From contig CAMNSS010000019.1 of assembly GCA_946555345.1 (NCBI GenBank), positions 1 to 59,986 of the forward strand: 59,986 bases of DNA, given 5' to 3'. The notes under the pieces are model-generated. The model was given only the letters and a program-made list of their open reading frames with translations, made no database searches and was not told the origin of the DNA. The stretch comes from an uncultured Eubacterium sp. (GTDB lineage Bacteria > Bacillota > Clostridia > Peptostreptococcales > Anaerovoracaceae). This document shows, one piece after another, positions 7,934-15,539 of the stretch (positions are counted from its first letter, which is position 1; each line of letters opens with the position of its first letter). Position numbers and translations under genes: made by a program.

Positions 7934-8974
7934 ATGAAAAACACGAAAAAAAACGCCGTGATGGTTGCAGCAGCAAGCATGATCCTGTGCGCCGCCCTTT
8001 CCATCTTCCTTTCCTCGTTTTTATCCGATCCGTATACCCTGACAGGCAAAAAAGCAAAAGATGCCGATAAACCTATCAAGTGGGTCGAATTCAACATTCC
8101 CTACGATATTATGAAAACAGCAATGGATATCGATATCGATAGCTACTGCAAAAAAATTCACGTAAGCTGGGTTGATATCCTGGCCTATCTGGGAGCAAAA
8201 TACGGAGGAGATTTTAATCGCTATAACGAATCGGATATGGACGAATTTGTTACAAAAGCAAAACAAGGAAAATCCATTGCCGCATTAACCAAAGATATGA
8301 AATACTTCAATTACTACAGCAAAGCTTACGGCGCTGTCCTCAACGGATTTTTAGGCGAATACCAGATAAAAACCACAGACGGGGAAACGGGCGTAGCATC
8401 ATGGAAAAAGGCTTACGGGCTGAAAGCATTTTCCCCGATTGGCGAAGGATTTTACTATTCTGACTTTGATGATTTCGGAACAAACAGAAGCTACGGCTAC
8501 AGCAGGCGGCATCTCGGGCACGATATGATGACTTCGGTCGGAACGCCTGTTATTGCCGTAGAAAGCGGCACGGTAGAAGCACTCGGATGGAATCAGTATG
8601 GCGGTTGGCGCATCGGCATCCGAAGCCATGACAATCTGCGGTATTACTACTATGCACACCTGCAAAAAGACAATCCTTACGCCGAATCCCTCCATATCGG
8701 TGCAACAGTCACGGCTGGCGATGTAATCGGTTACACGGGGCAAACTGGCTACAGCATCAAGGAAAATACGAACAATATCGATACGCCCCACCTCCACTTT
8801 GGGCTTCAGCTTGTCTTCGATGAAAAGGCAAAGGACAGCCCAACACAAATCTGGATCGACCTCTATGATATCACCCGCCTGCTCTCAACCCACCGCTGTT
8901 CCGTTATCCGAAACAAAGATACCGGCGAATATGAACGGAAATACCCCTTCATAGAAGAAGATCCTGCTTTTTAG
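7934..8974 (+). CDS. Membrane-anchored or secreted M23 metallopeptidase
   Basis: A 346-residue protein with an N-terminal hydrophobic segment (about residues 8-30, after a KNTKK basic start). This suits a signal anchor and places the enzyme outside the membrane. The C-terminal half is a LytM/M23 peptidase domain: HLGHD (H193 and D197), AH at 241-242 and HLH (286-288) supply the zinc ligands and catalytic histidine. Such enzymes cut peptidoglycan cross-bridges or stems, and some clostridial members act in sporulation. The middle region (residues 40-160) is not assigned. GGGAGG precedes the start but lies in a hairpin. A terminator follows at 9053. Confidence 0.9.
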   Translation: MKNTKKNAVMVAAASMILCAALSIFLSSFLSDPYTLTGKKAKDADKPIKWVEFNIPYDIMKTAMDIDIDSYCKKIHVSWVDILAYLGAKYGGDFNRYNESDMDEFVTKAKQGKSIAALTKDMKYFNYYSKAYGAVLNGFLGEYQIKTTDGETGVASWKKAYGLKAFSPIGEGFYYSDFDDFGTNRSYGYSRRHLGHDMMTSVGTPVIAVESGTVEALGWNQYGGWRIGIRSHDNLRYYYYAHLQKDNPYAESLHIGATVTAGDVIGYTGQTGYSIKENTNNIDTPHLHFGLQLVFDEKAKDSPTQIWIDLYDITRLLSTHRCSVIRNKDTGEYERKYPFIEEDPAF

Positions 8975-9052
8975 CAATGCTTCTTGCTTCATCTCCTTCC
9001 CGTTTCTTGTACGAATCCGCCAAGATAATCAACGGTATTTATATGGAACAAG

Positions 9053-9088
9053 AATAGGGAACGCCTTCTACGGCATTCCTTATTTTTT
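9053..9088 (+). terminator. Terminator after the M23 gene
   Basis: The arms AATAGGGAACGCC and GGCATTCCTTATT pair with two mismatched or wobble positions over a six-base loop and are followed by a run of T. It lies about 80 bases past the stop codon. Confidence 0.75.
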
Positions 9089-9243
9089 ACGGTTGTTTTG
9101 GATTACTATTGTTATTGTTTTGCGTAAAACTAGCAATATGCCAACGGTTTCCCCTGTTCTGAATTTACGCCAATCTTGTAATAAATCACGGTAATTTACA
9201 TCGAATCATGATGTTTGTAATAATTTTACATATTTTTTCAATG

Positions 9244-9287
9244 CTTGGAAATGCAGTGTTTCCAAGTGCTTTGACTTATGCTATAAT
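9244..9287 (+). promoter_or_regulatory. Promoter with overlapping inverted repeat, upstream of DUF4342/two-component genes
   Basis: CTTGGAAA (9244-9251) and TTTCCAAG (9259-9266) form a perfect inverted repeat. Its right arm overlaps a plausible -35 (TTTCCA, 9259-9264), which is 17 bases from a perfect TATAAT (9282-9287). This is the geometry of a repressor or activator operator. The 8975-9394 gap otherwise holds only the terminator and AT-rich sequence. Confidence 0.5.
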
Positions 9288-9394
9288 AAACGTCACACGA
9301 TTTCTAATCAAATTCTAATTTTCCTTAAATTGTTATCTAATATTGATATTGTATCATACAGCCATAATCAAAAAATATTATGGAGGCACGAAAT

Positions 9395-10057
9395 ATGGAA
9401 CAGATTGAAAAAGTGGAAAAATTAAGAACGAAAGCAGACATTACCTATGAAGAAGCAAAGAACGTCTTGGAAGAATGCGGCTGGGATTTGCTGGAGGCCG
9501 TATTGAAGCTGGAAGCGGAAGGCAAAACGAAAAATACAGCCGCCCGGTTTTCCACCCAAGGCTCTTCTGATGATGAACCGAAAAGCCCGCAGCAGCTTGC
9601 CGAAAGCTACCAAAGCTATCAGCAACAGAATCAAAAAAAGGACAAAGGGTTCTGGCGGACAATATGTGAAGGCATCCGTTTCATCTTGAGGAAAAGCATC
9701 GACAACAAATTTATCGTCAAAAGATACGGGAAAGCGGTATTAGATATCCCGGTTCTGCTATTGGTCATCCTCATGCTAGGATTCTTCTGGATTCTCCTGG
9801 TCCTGATGGCGGCCGGACTCTTCTGCGGTTTCAGCTACAGCTTTGCAGGACCTGAGCTTGGCAGGGATGATATCAACAGCGCAATGGACAAAGCTTCCCA
9901 TGCCGCTGAAACGTTGAAGGCAGAAATGAAAGAACAGGCACACAAAGAACACGCTGACCGAAACCATAGCGATTGCGAACACGCTGACGGCGGAAACAGC
10001 GGTCACGAAAACGCTGGCCAGGAACACAGAGATGAAAGCCACGATAAAAACAACTGA
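9395..10057 (+). CDS. DUF4342 membrane protein with His-rich tail
   Basis: This 220-residue protein starts with a UBA-like helical domain (TKADITYEEAKNVLEECGWD, roughly residues 13-45), as in DUF4342 proteins. A glutamine/serine-rich linker follows, then one or two hydrophobic helices (about 118-150, VLLLVILMLGFFWILLVL). The C-terminal tail of about 40 residues is very rich in His, Asp, Glu and Asn (HADRNHSDCEHADGG), which suggests metal binding or a disordered sensor tail. The start ATG at 9395 has GGAGG eight bases upstream. It is the first gene of the two-component operon, 30 bases before the regulator, so a role in envelope signalling is plausible but unproven. Confidence 0.8.
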   Translation: MEQIEKVEKLRTKADITYEEAKNVLEECGWDLLEAVLKLEAEGKTKNTAARFSTQGSSDDEPKSPQQLAESYQSYQQQNQKKDKGFWRTICEGIRFILRKSIDNKFIVKRYGKAVLDIPVLLLVILMLGFFWILLVLMAAGLFCGFSYSFAGPELGRDDINSAMDKASHAAETLKAEMKEQAHKEHADRNHSDCEHADGGNSGHENAGQEHRDESHDKNN

Positions 10058-10087
10058 AACCGATCACGAAACGAGGAAACTATAACT

Positions 10088-10762
10088 ATGCCAGAAAAGA
10101 TTTTAATCATCGAAGATGAAGAAAAAATCGCCAGATTCATCGAATTGGAACTAACGCACGAGGGGTATGAAATAGAAAAGTCCTACAATGGCAGAGAAGG
10201 ACTCGAAATGGCTGAAAACGGCCATTTCGACCTTTTGCTTTTGGACATCATGCTGCCGGAATTAAACGGGCTTGAGGTGCTGCGCCGCATTCGGAAAACA
10301 TCGGAGATCCCGATCATCATGCTGACCGCAAGGGATGCCGTGACCGACAAAGTCTCCGGCCTTGACATGGGCGCCGACGATTATATCACGAAGCCTTTTG
10401 CCATCGAAGAACTGCTGGCCCGCATCCGCGTCGCCCTGAAACGGAAAAAGCCCACCACGAGGGAAACAGCCGCCCTTGGTACGGGAAAACTGATACTCGA
10501 CAAAAACGCCCACAGCGTGATCTACGACGGAAAGTCCATCGAACTGACCAACCGGGAATTCCTCCTGCTAGAGATTCTATTGGAAAATAAGTCCATCGTA
10601 TTATCCAGGGACACGTTGCTGGAAAAAGTATGGGGCTACGACTATATGGGCGAAACCAACGTAGTGGATGTATATATCTACTACCTGCGCAACAAGCTCG
10701 ATGCCGTATCACCAGAAAAAATAATTGAAACCGTACGAGGAGTGGGATACATCATAAAATGA
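10088..10762 (+). CDS. OmpR/PhoB-family response regulator
   Basis: A 224-residue two-domain regulator. The receiver domain (1-120) has the acidic pocket at E9-D10-E11, the phospho-acceptor D53 (LLDIMLP), the conserved TAR threonine and the KPF lysine. The C-terminal winged-helix (about 128-224) ends in the usual VRGVGYIIK. It overlaps the kinase gene by four bases (ATGA), which shows a cognate pair. Target genes are not known, but the inverted repeat at 9244-9266 in front of its own operon is a candidate site. Confidence 0.95.
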   Translation: MPEKILIIEDEEKIARFIELELTHEGYEIEKSYNGREGLEMAENGHFDLLLLDIMLPELNGLEVLRRIRKTSEIPIIMLTARDAVTDKVSGLDMGADDYITKPFAIEELLARIRVALKRKKPTTRETAALGTGKLILDKNAHSVIYDGKSIELTNREFLLLEILLENKSIVLSRDTLLEKVWGYDYMGETNVVDVYIYYLRNKLDAVSPEKIIETVRGVGYIIK

Positions 10763-12171
10763 ACACCAATAAACGAACCAAATCCATTGCAAGAAAAATT
10801 AATAACAACGCAGTGCTGGAACTGCTGTCAGCCTTCATCCTCATCGATTTGCTGATCGCCGTCTTTTCCACCGTATTTTGGTGCTGCTCTGTAGAAAACG
10901 CCATAAACCAAAAGCCTGATCTTTCCGATGCGCGTTATTTCAGCACCATCAGCCGCCTGGAACGAAAACTTCCAGACGATGATTCCGAAAATCTCGCTGC
11001 CTCCGCCAGCTATGCCAAAGCCCAAGGGGAATATGAAACGGCTGCGGAAAGCAACGAAAAGCTCTTCCTGCCCATTGCCCCTGCCAAAACCTTGCTCGGT
11101 GAAGCCGTATATGTATGCGAAAACCAGAAAGGCGAGGAGCAATACACTTATGCTGGAGGCTTTTTAACCAACATATTTTCATGCCTTTCCATCATCACCA
11201 CCGTGGAGCTTCTCATTCTGGCATGGACATTCATCACCGGGGCGAGAAAGATCCGAATGCGCCTGCGCCCGCTGGACGAGCTTGCCTTGAAAGCGGAAAT
11301 GCTGGCAAACACCGCAGATTTTGACCAGCAGACGCTGGAAGAGCTGGAGCGGGCTATCAATGCCATAAGCCCGACTGCGACCGTGCGCCTCCATACCAAC
11401 AACACCGAAACGGAGCAGCTCGAAAAAGCCATCAACGGGCTTTTGGAGCGGATGCGGGAAAGCTACAGGCTGCAATCCCGTTTCGTATCCGATGCATCCC
11501 ATGAACTACGGACGCCTATCTCCGTCCTCCAGGGCTATGTAAATATGCTGAACCGATGGGGAAAAGACGATGAAAAAATACTGAATGAATCCATCGAAGC
11601 CATCAAAAGCGAAACGGAACACATGAAAAGGCTGGTCGAGCAGCTTCTGTTCCTGGCAAGGGGTGACAGCGGAAAAACCAAACTGAACATGGAAGCATTC
11701 TCCCTCAATGACATGATGCAGGAGGTCTGCGAAGAATCCGTCATGATCGATAAAGCGCACACATACAAATACCTTCCCTGCGCAGAGCCTGTCACCGTTA
11801 CGGGCGTTGCCGCCTTGCTAAAACAACCGGCCAGAAGACACATCTACCACGCAGCCAAATATGCAACGCAAGGTTCTGTCATAACTTTAAAAACAAACCG
11901 GTAAACAAAACACGGCGCTGACGGCATGCCTGCCAGTTTTTCGGCCTTTCTCATACAAGATGAAGGCATCGGCATGACGGAAAACGACGTGTCCCATATC
12001 TTCGAGCGTTTTTACCGTTCCGATCCAGCCAGGACAAAGGATGGCGGCGGCACAGGCCTGGGGCTTTCCATCGCGAAATGGATCATCGACAGGCACGGCG
12101 GGTACTTCGACGTTATTTCCCGGGAAGAAATCGGCACGAGAATCACAGTCTTCCTCCCCTCCCGCATATAA
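10759..12171 (+). pseudogene. Sensor histidine kinase interrupted by an in-frame stop
   Basis: The reading frame encodes two membrane helices (about residues 19-43 and 136-160), a HAMP-like linker, an intact H-box (H248 in SDASHELRTP) and the start of the ATPase domain, then stops at TAA 11902-11904 after 381 residues. The same frame continues directly to 12171 with the missing ATPase motifs: DEGIGM (G1), the F-box IFERFYR, and GGGTGLGLSIAKW (G2). The N-box before the stop is also damaged: where DNAAKY is expected the sequence reads YHAAKY, so the Mg-ATP asparagine is replaced by histidine. No ribosome site precedes the downstream ATG at 11926. I read this as one kinase gene inactivated by a nonsense mutation and further decay; a sequencing error could explain the stop but less easily the N-box. 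Confidence 0.8.
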
Positions 12172-12192
12172 TATGCAGGGGGGGTGATTTTT

Positions 12193-13164
12193 TTGCCGAC
12201 GATTATGGTCAATGGTTATGCTTATCCGTTTATATCACAGGATATCCTGCGGGAGTGGCTGCCTTCCCTCACCTATACGTCTTCCTTCAGTTATGGCTTC
12301 ACGCCCGATGGGGATATCATCAATTTAGATGACGAAGCCGTGCTGAATACAGTGCAGCAGTCCGGCGGTCAAGCGCTCATGGTGCTGACGCCTTTTGATG
12401 ATGACGGAAATTTCAACAGCAATTTAATATCGGAACTTCTGAACAACGCCGCCGGCACAGACCGTATCATCGAAAACATATTGACGGTCCTGCGCAGCAA
12501 AGGATTTGTCGGAGTGGATTTCGACTTTGAATACCTGCTGCCCCAAGAGCGGGACAAATACACGGCGCTTGTGCGAAGATCCAGGGAAATCCTGAACAAC
12601 CTGGGCTATATCGTCACGGTAACGCTTGCGCCGAAAACTTCGACGGAACAAAAAGGCCTTCTCTACGAAGGCCATGACTACAAAGGCATGGGAGAAGCGG
12701 CAAACTATGTACTGATAATGACCTATGAATGGGGCTATATGTTCGGTCCGCCCATGGCCGTCGCGCCATATAACCAAGTGCGCCGCGTGATCGAATACGG
12801 GCTGACGCAAATAACGCCGCAAAAAATCTGGATGGGAATGGCTAACTACGGCTATGACTGGACGCTACCCTTCGTACAAGGGGAATCCAGGGCTGAGAGG
12901 CTATCAAACCCTGAAGCCGTCGCAAGGGCGGCACGTTACGGAGCAGTGATCCGCTTTGACGAACTGGCGCAATCGCCATATTATACATATACAGACGCTC
13001 TGGGAAGAAACCATGAAGTCTGGTTCGAAAATGCTGCAAGCTGGCGCGCCAAGCTGAATTTAATTCCCGAATTTAACCTGGCGGGCATCGGAATCTGGAA
13101 CGTGATGGACCGGTTTCCGCAAGGACGGGAACTCCTCAATCAGATGTTTTCCATCGCAAAATAA
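12193..13164 (+). CDS. Family 18 glycoside hydrolase (YaaH/SleL-like catalytic domain)
   Basis: A GH18 barrel of about 323 residues with the catalytic DxDxE motif as VDFDFEY (glutamate near residue 113). Other conserved parts are IMTYEWGYMFGPPMAVAP, MGMANYGYDWTLPF and the closing GIGIWN. These match the catalytic part of clostridial YaaH/SleL-type N-acetylglucosaminidases acting on cortex or wall peptidoglycan. The LysM wall-binding repeats normally fused at the N-terminus are absent, and no signal peptide is visible. The TTG at 12193 is chosen because a G-rich ribosome site (GGGGGTG) sits at a proper distance; a GTG at 12184 overlaps that site. It follows the kinase frame by 21 bases. Confidence 0.88.
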   Translation: MPTIMVNGYAYPFISQDILREWLPSLTYTSSFSYGFTPDGDIINLDDEAVLNTVQQSGGQALMVLTPFDDDGNFNSNLISELLNNAAGTDRIIENILTVLRSKGFVGVDFDFEYLLPQERDKYTALVRRSREILNNLGYIVTVTLAPKTSTEQKGLLYEGHDYKGMGEAANYVLIMTYEWGYMFGPPMAVAPYNQVRRVIEYGLTQITPQKIWMGMANYGYDWTLPFVQGESRAERLSNPEAVARAARYGAVIRFDELAQSPYYTYTDALGRNHEVWFENAASWRAKLNLIPEFNLAGIGIWNVMDRFPQGRELLNQMFSIAK

Positions 13165-13451
13165 CAAAGACGGATTCGCCAATTCTTTTTCAGCGATAGG
13201 CTTTGTTACAGCGCTTGGGCATCCAGCGGATATTCAAGGCAGGTTGCAGGATGTTTACGGAACATCCTGGGTATGCTTGCATTCTGATTTTAAGGCTTGG
13301 AAATTTCTGGCTAATTATATAGCATTCACGAAACCTCGCATCAAATGCGTTGTTTTCCCTACCCAAAAAGACGCCGCCTATTTCGGGATGGCGCTTCACA
13401 AAGCGTTTTTCATCTGTACTGCTTCCACTCACCATAAACCGCTTCCAGCAA
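13165..13451. other. Unassigned gap with a hairpin and an anonymous minus-strand frame
   Basis: This 287-base stretch lies between the convergent GH18 and rsmE genes. It contains a perfect 9-bp hairpin (CAGGATGTT 13247-13255 / AACATCCTG 13261-13269) without a T-run. An open minus-strand frame of up to 92 codons (13190-13468) includes a stretch reading VKRHPEIGGVFLGREN. It has no convincing ribosome site and I recognise no family, so I do not call it a gene. Confidence 0.4.
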
Positions 13452-14318
13452 TTATAACTCCAATTCATACATGATCATCGCCATGGCGGCAAGGCCTGCC
13501 GTCTCCGTGCGGAGCGTCGTGCGGCCAAGGGAAACGGATCTGCCGCCCGCATTTACGATCGTTTCCGCTTCTTCTGCGGAAAATCCGCCTTCCGGTCCGA
13601 TAATAACGGCAATGCGGCGCAACAACCCAGCAGATACCGTCCCAGCTCCCTCTTCTGGGTCAATACGCCCAGGCGGTCTGTCAGACGTCTGGCAAACCTC
13701 CCCTTTCGCAGCAATATGATCCGCTTCATTGCAGCCTGCCCGTGATTCCCTGCAAGCCAGCTCCTGCCGCAGCACGTCTTTGATCGTCATGCCCGTCTCG
13801 TTCTCATATGGAAAAAGCACTAAATCAAACTGCTCAAATTCCTTTACCGCATCCGCAAGCTGAATCGGCATCGCCACCTCCGGGATAATGCCCCGCTTGC
13901 ATTGCTTGACCGCTTCGCAAGACACCTTCTGCCAACGCTCGATCTTCTTCCCGAAGTTTCCCTTATCGACGACCACCGTCCTAGCCATAAAGACGGGAAC
14001 GATCCGCCAGACCCCCAGCTCGACGCACTTTTGCACGATGGTCTCCATCTTTCCCTGTTTGGGGATTCCCTGAAACAGTGTGACCTCTATGCCTGGCTCT
14101 GCCGTAAAGCTCTGCTTGTCCAAAATCTGCGCCTCGGCATACGCCGCATCGAGATGCAAAAGCTTTACCCTGTATTCCCACGCCGACGAATCGGAAACGT
14201 CGATTTCATCGCCCGCCGACAAGCGAAGCGCCTTCATCATATGATGGAGGTCCTCCCTGTTTTCTATCCTGATGGTATTTTCACCGACATCTTCCGGCCG
14301 CACGAAAAATCTGCTCAT
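13452..14318 (-). CDS. rsmE: RsmE, 16S rRNA m3U1498 methyltransferase
   Basis: A SPOUT-class methyltransferase of 288 residues. It has an N-terminal PUA-like RNA-binding part (SRFFVRPEDVGEN), the helix with GIPKQGKMETIVQKCVELGV, and the C-terminal knot motifs IIGPEGGFS and SLGRTTLRTETAGLA that bind S-adenosylmethionine. It methylates U1498 of 16S rRNA. Between the middle domain and the IIGPEGG strand there is an extra run of about 45 residues (near 188-236) of low similarity to normal RsmE. The ATG at 14318 is preferred to a TTG six bases upstream. It lies 63 bases after prmA on the same strand and is probably co-transcribed with it. Confidence 0.94.
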   Translation of the reverse strand: MSRFFVRPEDVGENTIRIENREDLHHMMKALRLSAGDEIDVSDSSAWEYRVKLLHLDAAYAEAQILDKQSFTAEPGIEVTLFQGIPKQGKMETIVQKCVELGVWRIVPVFMARTVVVDKGNFGKKIERWQKVSCEAVKQCKRGIIPEVAMPIQLADAVKEFEQFDLVLFPYENETGMTIKDVLRQELACRESRAGCNEADHIAAKGEVCQTSDRPPGRIDPEEGAGTVSAGLLRRIAVIIGPEGGFSAEEAETIVNAGGRSVSLGRTTLRTETAGLAAMAMIMYELEL

Positions 14319-14381
14319 CGCCAATACCCCGCTCTATTTTCGCCGTTTGATTCTGATAACGTTCCTTTTCATCGCTTGCCT

Positions 14382-15359
14382 TTACGAAAGCTTCGCCGCA
14401 ATGGCGCACCATTCCCCGTCGTCTGCGGTTTCCACGACTTCAAAGCCTGCCGCCTTAATTGCCGCCAAGACCTTGTCCTTCTGCTCCAGGAGAATGCCGG
14501 AAGAAATGAACACGCCGCTCGGTTCAAGATGCGTACCCGCACGTCCTGCCAGCGTAATCACCAGATCCGCCATCAAATTCGCAACCAGGACGTCCGCCTT
14601 GAAATCAATGCCTTCGGTAAGGTTTCCCCGCATGATCCGGACCTGATCCTGTACTTTGTTCAAGGCGACGTTTTCTTCTGCCACTGTTACTGCATCTTCA
14701 TCGATTTCAATGCCCAGCACATCCGCACAGCCCAAAAGCGCCGCACCGATGGAAAGGATGCCTGAACCACATCCCACATCCAGTACCTTCTTCGCAGCAG
14801 GGTTTTCACCCAGGTAGCGTTCCATCATTTTCAGGCACAAAGATGTCGTTTCATGCGTCCCCGTGCCAAAAGCCATCCCCGGATCGATCTGGATCACCGT
14901 CTCGCCGCCAGAGCCTTGGTAATCCTCCCAGGTAGGCTTCACCACCAGCCGCTCTGTTATCTTCACAGGCTTGAAATTTTCCTTCCATTTATCCTTCCAG
15001 GTTTCATCATCTACGGTGATATCCTCGGCATACAGCCTGCCCAAATCAGCATCCCAGCCGAAAATGCCTTCCATTTCCTTGCTCTTTAGCATCATGACCG
15101 CAATTTTAAGCTGCTGCACCAGTTCCCTATTTTCCGGCGTATCCTCAAAAAACGCTGAAATGGTCGGTTCGCGATCCAAGTTTTCCTTCAAGCCATCCTC
15201 GATATAATCCCAGCCATATTCATTTTTTTTGCTAAGAATGTCCTCCATGTCAGCCGGGTCGTTGATCACAAGCTGGTCGATGCCCTTCGTCATCAGCATG
15301 GCCGTCACCTGTTCGATGCCCTGCTTGCTGGCGTGTATCTTAAATTCGATATATTTCAT
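14382..15359 (-). CDS. prmA: PrmA, ribosomal protein L11 methyltransferase
   Basis: A 325-residue class I methyltransferase. The N-terminal substrate-recognition domain (MKYIEFKIHASKQG onward) is followed by the SAM domain with IDPGMAFGTGTHETT, VLDVGCGSGILSIGA (motif I) and the NLMADL catalytic loop. It trimethylates lysines of ribosomal protein L11. AGGAGG is placed just before the ATG and a good promoter lies at 15389-15417. In many Clostridia it directly follows dnaJ; here a 4.3-kb block with two MATE exporters and a MerR gene separates them. Confidence 0.96.
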   Translation of the reverse strand: MKYIEFKIHASKQGIEQVTAMLMTKGIDQLVINDPADMEDILSKKNEYGWDYIEDGLKENLDREPTISAFFEDTPENRELVQQLKIAVMMLKSKEMEGIFGWDADLGRLYAEDITVDDETWKDKWKENFKPVKITERLVVKPTWEDYQGSGGETVIQIDPGMAFGTGTHETTSLCLKMMERYLGENPAAKKVLDVGCGSGILSIGAALLGCADVLGIEIDEDAVTVAEENVALNKVQDQVRIMRGNLTEGIDFKADVLVANLMADLVITLAGRAGTHLEPSGVFISSGILLEQKDKVLAAIKAAGFEVVETADDGEWCAIAAKLS

Positions 15360-15388
15360 CTTTCTTTCCTCCTAATATATTCCTATCC

Positions 15389-15417
15389 ATTATATCGGAA
15401 AAGCGCCGCAGAATCAA
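15389..15417 (-). promoter_or_regulatory. Promoter for prmA-rsmE
   Basis: The minus strand reads TTGATT, a 17-base spacer and a perfect TATAAT, about 30 bases upstream of the prmA start. Confidence 0.65.
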
Positions 15418-15459
15418 TCATGCAAAAACGAAGGAAAAAGCTTATTTCATCTGCAGGCA

Positions 15460-15502
15460 AAAACCCAGGGCATTGCCAGCGCCTGGGCTTTGCCTGGGTT
15501 TT
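15460..15502. terminator. Terminator after the first MATE gene
   Basis: AAAACCCAGG (15460-15469) pairs perfectly with CCTGGGTTTT (15493-15502). An inner GCCTGGGC segment could pair alternatively. Its A/T flanks allow use on both strands; the MATE gene at 15540 reads into it. Confidence 0.7.
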
Positions 15503-15539
15503 CATCACCAACTATTACCGTATGTAAACCATACGATAT

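Noticed and set aside
11926-12171. Separate small ATPase-domain gene after the histidine kinase
   Set aside because: It is in the same frame as the kinase, follows its stop by 21 bases, has no ribosome site, and supplies exactly the missing G1, F and G2 boxes.
3127-13164. Genomic island integrated at tRNA-Ser
   Set aside because: No integrase and no second copy of the tRNA 3' end; the accessory genes lie on the 5' side of the tRNA.
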